A DNA stretch of 64,000 nt, taken from NCBI GenBank assembly GCA_900548385.1, contig URKJ01000007.1, positions 70,436-134,435 on the forward strand. Direction: 5' to 3'. A model generated the notes under the pieces. It saw only the letters and a program-made list of their open reading frames with translations. It was not told the DNA's origin and ran no database searches. Source of the DNA: an uncultured bacterium. Lineage in GTDB: Bacteria; Verrucomicrobiota; Lentisphaeria; Victivallales; UBA1829. Below, one piece after another: positions 24,249-32,652 of this stretch; the stretch's first letter is position 1, and every line of letters starts with the position of its first letter. A program made the translations under genes and the position numbers.

Positions 24249-25207
24249 AAAAGAGGATTTGGAACCTGCTTCCCGCCGGATTGCGCGGATTCTATTCCGG
24301 GATCCGCTGTCCGGAGCACCGTCCGATGAAAATGACCCTTGCCGAGCATTATATCTATAAGGGGCAGGAGGGGGCGGATCTTATCGCCCGTATGCTGAAG
24401 CGCGGAGAACCGTGTCTTGTCACCCGGTTCGGATGGAACGAGATCGCTGTGGTGATGCATTATCTGAAACACTGCCGCCGGGAGACGGTCGTTTATCCCG
24501 CCGGACTGCGGGAGGCAATGCAGACCGGCGCGGGATTCTTTCCGCCGACGGACGAAAAACTGTCCCGTTTCGCATACGAAACACTGCGTCTTCTGCCGGA
24601 GATTGATATTCTTGGTGTGACCGGACGGCGCGGGGAAGAGCGGCTGATCCGCTCGTTCAATCCCGCGATCCGGGCTGTGGACATCAACTGTGTGGTGGAT
24701 CATGCGACATTGGCGGAGCGTCCGTGGACATGGATGCTGAAAGGGAAAAAAGTTCTGGTGATTCATCCGTTCGCCGAAACGATCCGTTCCCAGTATGCGC
24801 GCCGGGAGCTGCTGTTTCCGGGGCGGGACGTGCTGCCGGAATTTGAGCTGATTACGCTGAAAGCCGTTCAGAGCTGCGGAATTCTGCCGCACGGCTTCCC
24901 ATATACGGACTGGTTCGGAGCGTTGGAGTCCATGTGCCGGGAGATTGAGGGGATTGAGTATGATATTGCGCTGATCGGCGCCGGAGCTTACGGAATGTTT
25001 CTCGGAGCGTTCTGCAAACGCTGCGGCAGGCAGGCTGTTCACATGGGCGGTGCGCTTCAACTGCTTTTCGGGATCAGGGGAACGCGTTGGGAACGGCAGT
25101 ATCCGCCGGAATTCGGGGCGCGCCTGTTCAATCCCCATTGGGTCAGTCCGTCGCCCTCGGAGCGGCCGGAGGGGTATCGGGCGATTGAGGATGGCTGTTA
25201 CTGGTAA
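24233..25207 (+). CDS. Possible GT-D-fold glycosyltransferase of the glycan operon
   Basis: The 324-aa soluble protein has a CLVTRFGWNEIAV segment near residue 60 that resembles the RFGxxE motif of GT-D-fold glycosyltransferases (DUF1792 type). A C-terminal half follows with KKVLVIHPFAETI, DIALIGAGAYGMFLGAFCKR and HMGGALQLLFGIRG. The glycosyltransferase call rests on that motif and the context, so it is tentative. The start has a strong ribosome binding site (GGAGGAATC) inside the end of the radical SAM gene. It is the last gene of the operon; no terminator hairpin follows. Confidence 0.5.
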   Translation: MLSALKKRIWNLLPAGLRGFYSGIRCPEHRPMKMTLAEHYIYKGQEGADLIARMLKRGEPCLVTRFGWNEIAVVMHYLKHCRRETVVYPAGLREAMQTGAGFFPPTDEKLSRFAYETLRLLPEIDILGVTGRRGEERLIRSFNPAIRAVDINCVVDHATLAERPWTWMLKGKKVLVIHPFAETIRSQYARRELLFPGRDVLPEFELITLKAVQSCGILPHGFPYTDWFGALESMCREIEGIEYDIALIGAGAYGMFLGAFCKRCGRQAVHMGGALQLLFGIRGTRWERQYPPEFGARLFNPHWVSPSPSERPEGYRAIEDGCYW

Positions 25208-25251
25208 TGCCGGCGTTTCCGCGGCTTTCCGTGATTTCCCGGAGATTTTTC

Positions 25252-25280
25252 TTGAAAAATGGAACCTGTTGTGCTATTGT
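25252..25280 (+). promoter_or_regulatory. Promoter upstream of mcsA
   Basis: TTGAAA (25252-25257), a 17-bp spacer and TATTGT (25275-25280) lie 30 bp upstream of the mcsA start. Confidence 0.5.
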
Positions 25281-25309
25281 TGAATCCGTAACAAGAACGA
25301 GGTGACATT

Positions 25310-25867
25310 ATGGTATGTGACATCTGCAAAAAAAATCCGGCGACCATTCATATTCAGGAAATCGCCGGAAACGAAAAAAAGAATCTGCATCTCTGTCAGG
25401 AGTGTGCCCAGAAAAAAGCGCAGGAGGATTCTTCGTTTCAGGCTTTGAATCTTGCCGAGGTGCTTTATAATATTTCCAATCAGCTCAGTCCGGGAAACGT
25501 TCAGCCGAATCCCGATACGGAGCATTCCGGTATATTCTGCCCGTCGTGCGGATGGGATTATGCGAGTTTCCGGAAGAGCGGGCGGCTTGGATGCCCCGAT
25601 TGTTATCAGGCGTTTTACGACACGCTCAAAAGTGCGATCGGCGCCATGCATCGCGGAACAACCCACACGGGAAAGCTGCCGTTGGCGTTCACCGGGACAA
25701 TGCCCGGAAAGACCGCCGTCAATTTCGCAGTTCTCCGGAAAGAACTGGAAAAACTGCAGAACAGCCTGAATGCGGCTGTCGCCGCCGAGGAGTTCGAGCG
25801 CGCCGTGATTCTGCGGGATAAGATCAGCGAACTCAAGGAGCGGCTTGCCGGAGGAGAGAACAAATGA
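25310..25867 (+). CDS. mcsA: McsA, zinc-binding activator of protein arginine kinase
   Basis: The 185-aa protein has two zinc-binding modules: MVCDICKK with HLCQECAQ, and FCPSCGWD with GCPDCYQ. A C-terminal UvrB/UvrC-type helical motif follows (about 140-180, AEEFERAVILRDKISELKER). This is the domain order and length of McsA, which activates McsB in stress-protein quality control. The start follows AACGAGGTGAC. Its stop overlaps the mcsB start by an ATGA. CtsR and ClpC, the other members of the Bacillus operon, are not here. Confidence 0.92.
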   Translation: MVCDICKKNPATIHIQEIAGNEKKNLHLCQECAQKKAQEDSSFQALNLAEVLYNISNQLSPGNVQPNPDTEHSGIFCPSCGWDYASFRKSGRLGCPDCYQAFYDTLKSAIGAMHRGTTHTGKLPLAFTGTMPGKTAVNFAVLRKELEKLQNSLNAAVAAEEFERAVILRDKISELKERLAGGENK

Positions 25868-26934
25868 AGACCCGGCCCGAAGAACTGCTCCGGAATCCGC
25901 TCAGCTGGCTTGCCGACAGCGGACCCGATGACGATATCGCCATCAGCACGCGCATCCGTCTTGCCCGCAATTTCAGTGAGACACCGTTTCCGATTGCGGG
26001 CAATCAGGACGCTCTTCTGCAGGTCCGGGAACTTGCCGGACAGGCGATTCTGAATTCGGAAGCTCTTGTCGATCCGATGGAATTTGAACTTCCCGCACTC
26101 AGCGACACCGAAAAACGTCTGCTTCTGGAGCGTCGGCTGATCAGCCGCGACATGCTGAATCCGAATCCGGCTTCCGTTCTTCTTGCCGACCGCGACGAAT
26201 CGCTCGCCGTCATGATTAACGAGGAGGATCATCTTCGGATTCAGGCGCTCAGTCCCGGCTTTCAGCTGGAATCCGTCTGGCAACGGATCAATCAGTTTGA
26301 TGATGTGCTGGCAAGCCGGATCCCGTATGCGTTTGATCCGCGGCTTGGCTTTCTGACCTCCTGTCCCTCCAATCTTGGAACGGGGATGCGGGCGTCGGTG
26401 ATGCTGCATTTGCCGGGTCTTGTGATGGCGGGACAAATTGCCGCCGTCAAACAGGCGCTCGGAAAGCTCGGACTCGCCGTTCGCGGATTTTACGGGGAGG
26501 GATCGGAGAATTTCGGCAATCTTTTCCAGATTTCCAATCAGAGTACGCTCGGTGAAAGCGAGCCGCAGATACTGGAACGGATTTCGTCGATTGTCAAGCA
26601 GATCATCATTCATGAAAAGCAGTCGCGCCAGGTGCTGCTGGACCAGAAGCAGAGTTTTCTGCTGAACCAGGTCGGACGCGCTTACGGAATTCTGCGGCAC
26701 GGCTACATGATTTCGAGCGAGGAGGCGCTGAATTCGCTTTCCGCTCTGCGGCTCGGAGTGGATATGAAGATGTTTTCATCGGTGGATATTCACACGGTGA
26801 ACGAACTGTTCCTGAATGTCCAGCCGTCGCATCTCCAGATCGCGGAGCATAAGGAGCTTTCGCAGGAGGAGCGCGATACCGCGCGCGCAACGCTGATCCG
26901 TGAAACGCTCAAAGCCAAACGCAGCCAGAGCTGA
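25864..26934 (+). CDS. mcsB: McsB, protein arginine kinase
   Basis: The 356-aa protein belongs to the phosphagen kinase family. It has the ATP-binding arginines in ISTRIRLARN, the catalytic-loop INEEDHLRIQ and the nucleotide-binding CPSNLGTGMRASVMLHLP. The C-terminal RDTARA matches the RDxxRA phosphoarginine-binding motif that makes McsB allosteric. It should tag arginines in misfolded proteins for ClpCP-type proteases. The start overlaps mcsA, and the histidine kinase gene follows after 12 bp, an arrangement not seen in Bacillus. Confidence 0.93.
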   Translation: MKTRPEELLRNPLSWLADSGPDDDIAISTRIRLARNFSETPFPIAGNQDALLQVRELAGQAILNSEALVDPMEFELPALSDTEKRLLLERRLISRDMLNPNPASVLLADRDESLAVMINEEDHLRIQALSPGFQLESVWQRINQFDDVLASRIPYAFDPRLGFLTSCPSNLGTGMRASVMLHLPGLVMAGQIAAVKQALGKLGLAVRGFYGEGSENFGNLFQISNQSTLGESEPQILERISSIVKQIIIHEKQSRQVLLDQKQSFLLNQVGRAYGILRHGYMISSEEALNSLSALRLGVDMKMFSSVDIHTVNELFLNVQPSHLQIAEHKELSQEERDTARATLIRETLKAKRSQS

Positions 26935-26946
26935 GGATGACGCCGC

Positions 26947-28851
26947 ATGAGTGTTGAGGTCCTCTATACCGCCGGACTCGCCCTGCTGGAATCGACCTTT
27001 GTGTTTGTCGGCCTGCTGATCCTGCACGGTCTGCGCCGGCTGATCGGTTCCGCTCCGCTCTATATGTTCCTCGGTGTTCTGCTGGTGATGATGAACATTG
27101 CCGGAGCCGCCGGGCTGCGCATGATCCTGAGTGAATCGGGGGTGGAACTCAGTGTTTCCACGTCGATTCTTCTTCTCCCGTTTCTTGCGATTCTGCTGGT
27201 GATCTATATTGTGGACGGCACCCTTGCCGCCCAGCGGCTGATCATTGCGGCGATGGCAACGTTCGGCATCTTTGCCTATCTGAGCTGGATTACCAAACTG
27301 CAGTCGGAATGGGGCGGCTTCACGATGTCACAGGGACACCTTGCGGATTATCTTTCCAAACTTCTCGGCAACACGAGCCGGAACATGGGGGCGTCGCTTG
27401 TGGCGCTGACGCTTGACCTGTTTCTGATTCCCATGATTTTCCAGAAAATGAAGAATTACGGCTGCCGCCTGACAGTCTGCGCCATCGGCGCGATCCTGCT
27501 CGGGCAGCTGGTGGACAGTTTTATTTTCGTCGGAGTGCTCTATTGGGGCGATCCGCAGAAGATGGCGATTCTCAATGCGGAATATGTGCCGCGTATCGTG
27601 CTTGCGCTGTGGATCTCGTTTATTGCGGCGGTCTATCTTTCCCGGATCGACCGGGAAATTCCCGGTGATTCGCGCCGAGCTCTTGACATCGTGCTTGCGT
27701 TTTTCGGCAGCTACGGTAAGACCAAGCTGCTGGAACAGAATCTGCGGGAGTCGGAACAGCGTTACCGGACGATCATTCAGAATGCGTCGGACATGATTCT
27801 TGTGACGGATTCCAACGGGATTATCGTGGATGCCAACAAGGCGGCGCAGGAGGTGCTTTCCGCTAGGACCATGATCGACCTGATCGGGTGCAATCTCGAT
27901 GATTTTCTGCTCCGCCGCGATACGTTGTCGCAGCTGATGAGCGGTGACGAAAGCGTGACGCGCATTTCCCTTCCGGAATCTTCGCGCGAACTGGAACTTT
28001 CCATGAGCCGGATCGCGGTGGACGGTACGCCCGCGCTTGTGTTCATCGGCCGCGATATTACGGAACGGGAGCGGCTGGCGAAAGAACGGGAACTCCTGAG
28101 GATGGAGAGCGCGCACCGTCAGCGGCTGGAGGCGATCGGCCGTCTTGCCGGCGGTATCGCGCACGACTTCAATAATCATATTCATGCGATTCACGGACAT
28201 CTGGACCTGATCTATATGGGGGAGGTGACCGATGAAAGCATGCCGCATCTTCAGAAAATTGATGCAATCGCCGAGCAGGCGGGCAAGCTCACCAGTCAGC
28301 TGCTCGGTTATGCGCGCAAAGGCAAACGGCAGGTGGAGCAGCTGCCGCTGAAAAGTCTGATCGACGGCGCCTACAATCTGTTCCTGCCGAATACGCAGAC
28401 GGGGATTCAGACCGCTCTGGAGGTGGCGGAGGAACCGATCATGGTCGAAGGCGACCGCACGCAGCTGCAGCAGGCCCTGCTGAACCTGATGATCAATGCA
28501 CGCGACGCGATGGAGACTCTGCCGGAGGAACGGCGCCGTCTGTGGATTCGCGCCGGGCTTTGCGAGCGGCTCGGTGTAACGCCGCGTCCGCCTGCGGACG
28601 CTTCCCGCGGACCGTTCTGCTGTATTTGTGTGGTCGATTCCGGGCCAGGTGTGGATGAGTCGATTGTGGAGCAGATCTTTGAACCGTTTTTTACGACCAA
28701 GCCGACCGGAAAAGGGACCGGGATGGGGCTCTCCATGTCGTATGGAGTCTCCCGGGAACACGGCGGCTGGATTCAATATGACCGCGTTGAGCCGGGGGCG
28801 TCGTTCACGATCGTTCTGCCGGTCCTGATGCAAAAGGAGGAACCTGTTTGA
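26947..28851 (+). CDS. Membrane sensor histidine kinase with a VUT-like N-terminal domain
   Basis: The 634-aa protein has an N-terminal hydrophobic region (about 1-240, six or more segments), a PAS domain (about 265-375), an H box with His406 (GGIAHDFNNHIHAIHG) and an HATPase domain (LLNLMINARDAM, VVDSGPGVDES, GKGTGMGLSMS). The segment ILLGQLVDSFIFVGVLYWG near residue 190 resembles the queuosine-precursor transporter family (VUT/YhhQ), so the membrane part may be a transporter-like sensor; this is a tentative reading. No receiver domain or partner regulator lies next to it. Its stop overlaps the next gene's ATG. Confidence 0.85.
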   Translation: MSVEVLYTAGLALLESTFVFVGLLILHGLRRLIGSAPLYMFLGVLLVMMNIAGAAGLRMILSESGVELSVSTSILLLPFLAILLVIYIVDGTLAAQRLIIAAMATFGIFAYLSWITKLQSEWGGFTMSQGHLADYLSKLLGNTSRNMGASLVALTLDLFLIPMIFQKMKNYGCRLTVCAIGAILLGQLVDSFIFVGVLYWGDPQKMAILNAEYVPRIVLALWISFIAAVYLSRIDREIPGDSRRALDIVLAFFGSYGKTKLLEQNLRESEQRYRTIIQNASDMILVTDSNGIIVDANKAAQEVLSARTMIDLIGCNLDDFLLRRDTLSQLMSGDESVTRISLPESSRELELSMSRIAVDGTPALVFIGRDITERERLAKERELLRMESAHRQRLEAIGRLAGGIAHDFNNHIHAIHGHLDLIYMGEVTDESMPHLQKIDAIAEQAGKLTSQLLGYARKGKRQVEQLPLKSLIDGAYNLFLPNTQTGIQTALEVAEEPIMVEGDRTQLQQALLNLMINARDAMETLPEERRRLWIRAGLCERLGVTPRPPADASRGPFCCICVVDSGPGVDESIVEQIFEPFFTTKPTGKGTGMGLSMSYGVSREHGGWIQYDRVEPGASFTIVLPVLMQKEEPV

Positions 28852-30293
28852 TGAAAAGACATCTGATGCTTTCACTGCTGCTGATCTCCGCCGCTTTGTT
28901 TGCCGCTGCGGAAAAATTGACCGTGATCGGGACGACTGATATTCACGGGCAGCTTTTTTCCGGGAAAGACAAACCGAATCTTCTGAAACTCGTCCGTGCG
29001 GTTTCCGATGAAGTCGCCGCCACCGGGAAAACGAATTCTCTGGTGATCGACTGCGGCGATCTGATTCAGGGGAGCGCCGAGACCCAGCTTGACCGGGGAA
29101 AAAGCGTGATCGCTCTCCTGAACGCCGCCGGATACGATGTCTGGGTGCCCGGAAATCATGATTTTGAATTCGGGATGGATACACTGCTTGCCCGCGGAAA
29201 AGAGTTCAAAGGCGATTTGCTCTGCGGCAATCTGGTCTATCGCGGAAAGGCTCCCGTTGCCGCGTGGAAACTCTATGAGCGTGCGGGGGTGAAAGTTGCC
29301 GTGATCGGGATCACGTCGGATCATATCGCTTCCTGGAACTGGCGTCCGGAGGAGTCCGGAGTGGAGATTCCGGACACGCTTTCCGCTCTTGACCGTGTGA
29401 TGCCGGAAGTCATGCGGGCAAAGCCGGATGTGATTCTGCTTGCGATCCATGCCGGACGGTTTCAGTCCAAACGTTTCGGTTCAAACTGGCAGATGGCGGA
29501 TCTCGCGCGCCGTTATCCTCAGATTGACCTGATTCTCGGAGGGCATACGCATGAGCCCGTTGCCGGGATTCCCATGGCAAAAAGCTGGTTCGCGCAGGCC
29601 GGTAAACATGCTCAGGGATATGTGAAAGCGGAGATCGAATATGACCGGAAGCGGAAAAAACTGCTTTCCCTGCGGTCTTCCTACCACACACCCGGAGCGG
29701 ATTCCGCCGGGTTTGAGGCGGATAAAACAATGAAGCGCCGGCTTGCGGATTTGCGGAAAAATCTTTATTCGACCGTCTGTGAAAACGCTCCGGCTCTGAC
29801 ATGGAAAGAGCCGGAGACGCTCGCGCAGACTTTTTGTTCCGCAATCGCCGAAGAGACCAAAGCCCCGGTTGTTTTTCACGGGGTGCTTTCCTATGGGGCG
29901 AAACATGCCGGACGCTATACACGGAAAGACGTGTTCGATCTCTGCCCGTTTGAAAACACCGTTGTGCTGATGGACCTTTCGCCATCGGAGTGCAAGGCCG
30001 TACTGGAGGAACAGCGTGCGGCGTTCCGGTCGAAAAAGAAAAATGCGATGCCGCAGTTTGTGAAAGGCGTCAGTCTTGGCGACGACGGCAGGCTCCGGCT
30101 TGCGGACGGGCGGGTCTGGGACCGGGAGGGCGATCGTCTGCCGGTTGCATTCAATTCGTTTATTGCGTCAAGTGCGGGGATGCGTTTTCCCGTTCTGCGG
30201 GAGATTTCCCGGCGCCCTGCCGTGAACGGACGCGATACCGGACTCAAGATCCGTATGCTGCTTGAAAACTATCTGAGGAGGAATTATCAATGA
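28851..30293 (+). CDS. Secreted 5'-nucleotidase/UshA-like metallophosphoesterase
   Basis: The 480-aa protein has a signal peptide (KRHLMLSLLLISAALFAAA) and a metallophosphoesterase domain with GTTDIHGQ, VIDCGDLIQG, VPGNHDFEFG, LAIHAGRF and LGGHTHEP, the full set of dimetal ligands. The C-terminal 5'-nucleotidase domain follows (about 310-480). It should hydrolyse nucleotides or related phosphate esters in the periplasm. The ATG at 28851 overlaps the kinase stop and follows AAAAGGAGG. The next gene overlaps its stop (ATGA). Confidence 0.88.
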   Translation: MKRHLMLSLLLISAALFAAAEKLTVIGTTDIHGQLFSGKDKPNLLKLVRAVSDEVAATGKTNSLVIDCGDLIQGSAETQLDRGKSVIALLNAAGYDVWVPGNHDFEFGMDTLLARGKEFKGDLLCGNLVYRGKAPVAAWKLYERAGVKVAVIGITSDHIASWNWRPEESGVEIPDTLSALDRVMPEVMRAKPDVILLAIHAGRFQSKRFGSNWQMADLARRYPQIDLILGGHTHEPVAGIPMAKSWFAQAGKHAQGYVKAEIEYDRKRKKLLSLRSSYHTPGADSAGFEADKTMKRRLADLRKNLYSTVCENAPALTWKEPETLAQTFCSAIAEETKAPVVFHGVLSYGAKHAGRYTRKDVFDLCPFENTVVLMDLSPSECKAVLEEQRAAFRSKKKNAMPQFVKGVSLGDDGRLRLADGRVWDREGDRLPVAFNSFIASSAGMRFPVLREISRRPAVNGRDTGLKIRMLLENYLRRNYQ

Positions 30294-30709
30294 AACGTTT
30301 GTGTGCAGTTCTGGTTTTCGCTCTGCTGACGCTCGGTTTGTTCAGCGGCTGCGCTCCGCGCCGGCTGGCGTTCGAACCGAAACCGGAGGACAAGCTGGTG
30401 GATAAGGAGAAGTTTGCGCTGATAGATTACGTCCGCGGTTTTGTTTTGTGTTCCAAACGGTTGAAGCTGACGGCGGAAGAGCGTAAAGTCATTCAGTCGA
30501 CCGATCCCGTGATCCGCATTCATTACACCGCTCCGAAAACCGGGAAGATGAGCATGAGGTGGGATTTGCCGCGGGAACGGCATCTGCTGGCGTTCTGCCA
30601 GGGACCGCTGCTGACGTCGAAGAATCCCTCCGACTGGAAAGTGACGGTGATCACGGGCAAGCGCAGCGCCGGAGCGGCGGCACCTTCCCGCTATGGGCTG
30701 GAGGATTGA
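30290..30709 (+). CDS. Small lipoprotein of unknown function
   Basis: The 139-aa protein has a lipoprotein signal peptide ending in LFSGC, so the mature form is probably lipid-anchored at Cys21. The remainder is mixed charged sequence with no motif I recognise. It overlaps the nucleotidase gene upstream and the next gene downstream (both ATGA), so it is made together with them. It may be a partner of the next exported protein. Confidence 0.7.
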   Translation: MKRLCAVLVFALLTLGLFSGCAPRRLAFEPKPEDKLVDKEKFALIDYVRGFVLCSKRLKLTAEERKVIQSTDPVIRIHYTAPKTGKMSMRWDLPRERHLLAFCQGPLLTSKNPSDWKVTVITGKRSAGAAAPSRYGLED

Positions 30710-31668
30710 TGCGCCCGCTGATCCTGCTGCTGTTATGCGCTCTCTGCTGCGCGGAGCCGTCCCGTCCCGGTTTTGTGGCGTTCCGCATGGACCTGATGCG
30801 CGTGCCGGGGCAGGCGGAGCGCGATCCGGACAAGGCGATCCGGCATTCCGCTTCACGCCGGGTAATGACGGTTCTGATGACCGTGCTTTCCGGGACGCGG
30901 GCGGAGACAAGGCTGTATGACCGGACCGGGGAGGCGTACTGCGGTTTTTCGATTGCGGCGTCACCGGAAGTGCATATTCCGCGCCGGAGTGCGCTGATCG
31001 ACTTTTCCGCATTTTACCGTATGCCGGAACGGGGAATTTTCGGAGCTTCACCGGAAACGGATTTTGACAGCGCGGTAACGGTTTCGTCGCGCCGTCTCCT
31101 GCGGATTCCGAAGCCGGTTTCGACCGGGTTGTTTGCGATGCCGGGAGAAGGGGCGATCGTTCCGCTTCTTCAGCTTGATACGCTGGATCCGTTTTTCGGA
31201 GCGGTCAAAGAGATCGGAACTCTGGAGTGCCGCCTGCTCTCGGTTTCAACGGAAGAACTGCGCAGCTGGCTGGAAAAAAAGAAAATTCCGCCCGGCGTTC
31301 TGTCGGATCCGCTTCCGCCGGAAAACGCGGTGACTGCGTTTGCATCGCATCCCGGAAGCCGTCTGTTCCGTTTGCCGGTTGTGCGCGGACGCGGCGATTT
31401 CCGTTCGGAGGCGGAAGGAATTTCCATTTCGTTCCGGCGTCTTTCCGGAGCGATGTTCCGTCTGACGTTCCGGGAACAGCGGCCCATCGGAATGCGCAAT
31501 GGCAATGCCGTGCAGGAAGAGTTCTATTACGAAGGTTATCTGCTGGTGTCCGCCCGCTGGATGGTTCTGGTGCGTCTGCATTCTCCCCATGCCGGAAAAC
31601 GCGCGTTTTTTGAACGGGAAAACAGCGGTTCCGGTATGGAAAAACTGCTTTTGATCCGTGCCGGGTGA
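30709..31668 (+). CDS. Exported protein of unknown function
   Basis: The 319-aa protein starts with a clear signal peptide (MRPLILLLLCALCCA). The start is ATG 30709, overlapping the lipoprotein stop; the frame stays open upstream but that part lies inside the lipoprotein gene. The mature part is beta-rich in appearance, with several Arg-rich stretches and no known motif. It ends the mcsA-to-exported-protein gene string and converges on the CBM9-like gene 28 bp away, with no clear terminator hairpin between them. Confidence 0.7.
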   Translation: MRPLILLLLCALCCAEPSRPGFVAFRMDLMRVPGQAERDPDKAIRHSASRRVMTVLMTVLSGTRAETRLYDRTGEAYCGFSIAASPEVHIPRRSALIDFSAFYRMPERGIFGASPETDFDSAVTVSSRRLLRIPKPVSTGLFAMPGEGAIVPLLQLDTLDPFFGAVKEIGTLECRLLSVSTEELRSWLEKKKIPPGVLSDPLPPENAVTAFASHPGSRLFRLPVVRGRGDFRSEAEGISISFRRLSGAMFRLTFREQRPIGMRNGNAVQEEFYYEGYLLVSARWMVLVRLHSPHAGKRAFFERENSGSGMEKLLLIRAG

Positions 31669-31695
31669 ACGGCTTTTTTCCGGATTTTTCTGCTT

Positions 31696-32652
31696 TTACC
31701 GCCCGGCGGGAGAGGGCCCGAGTTCCGCGGTAACATATCCGAAAATATTGTGTCCCTCGTAAAGCAGGGGAACCGGAGTCGTGCGGAAGTAAACTTCGCC
31801 ATCCCGGTGAGTCCGGACCATCATGAAGCTGAAACGATCACCCGCGCGGGGTGTTTTGCTCCACCAGGGGCCATACTGTTCTCCGAGCGGAACAGACAGT
31901 TCGATGCTGTAACCGGTTTCCGTGCGGCGGACGGAGGTTTTTGCCATTGTCGGAAAATCATCACAGATGCGGATCCATGATCCGCGCGGATCGTTGACGT
32001 GAACCAGAGCCCAGAGACTGCCCGCCGGATTCACCAGATACTCGTAATAAAGAGGCTTTTTCTTTTCCGGGCGGATAAAAAGCTCAAACGCGTCTCCCAT
32101 ATAAAGCGGTTGGAGCTCCGGGGTGTCGAAACGTCCATGATACGGCACGATATTCCGGTCTTTGAATTCTGCGGCGGCATAGAGAGAGCCGCCGTGCCAG
32201 CCGATTCTCCAGACCGTTTGCGAATATTCTTTTAACCGTTCGGTGTGATTCAACGGGTATTCTCCCTGATAGACGAGAGCGTTTTTCCATTCCTCCGGTT
32301 TTATGATACCGTTAATTTCCGGAGGAGCAGCGAATCGGGGAACCGTGGCTTTCGGAGGCGGTTCCTTCCATTCCATGCCTGCCCGGACTTCATCATGGAT
32401 CCGGGCAAACAGACGGACCGTTGCCGCGTAACGCGGATGCCGGGGATTTTTCAAACGCCATGCCAGAGCCTCCCAGCCGCCGCGAAGCTGTGCGGAATAT
32501 CGTGCCGGGGTATTGTGTGCCCGTTCACAGAACGCAGGGTCCGCGAACAGCTCAGCCTTGCGCAGAATCTCCTGCGTGAGCGGGGCCTCCTTTCCGCCTG
32601 AACCGGAAAGGAGAACAGGGAAAAGGAGCAGGATGACGGAAAACTTCATCAT
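31696..32652 (-). CDS. Secreted CBM9-like carbohydrate-binding protein
   Basis: The 318-aa protein has a signal peptide (KFSVILLLFPVLLSGSGG), a helical N-terminal part and a CBM9-type domain from about residue 105. PEINGIIKPEEWKNA is the typical opening, followed by SLYAAAEFKD, GDAFELFIRPE and GYSIELSVPL. Such domains bind plant cell-wall sugars. Its start overlaps the stop of the large TIM-barrel gene (ATGA), so the two are made together. It is the last gene of the LacI-pseudopilin-hydrolase operon. Confidence 0.8.
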   Translation of the reverse strand: MMKFSVILLLFPVLLSGSGGKEAPLTQEILRKAELFADPAFCERAHNTPARYSAQLRGGWEALAWRLKNPRHPRYAATVRLFARIHDEVRAGMEWKEPPPKATVPRFAAPPEINGIIKPEEWKNALVYQGEYPLNHTERLKEYSQTVWRIGWHGGSLYAAAEFKDRNIVPYHGRFDTPELQPLYMGDAFELFIRPEKKKPLYYEYLVNPAGSLWALVHVNDPRGSWIRICDDFPTMAKTSVRRTETGYSIELSVPLGEQYGPWWSKTPRAGDRFSFMMVRTHRDGEVYFRTTPVPLLYEGHNIFGYVTAELGPSPAGR

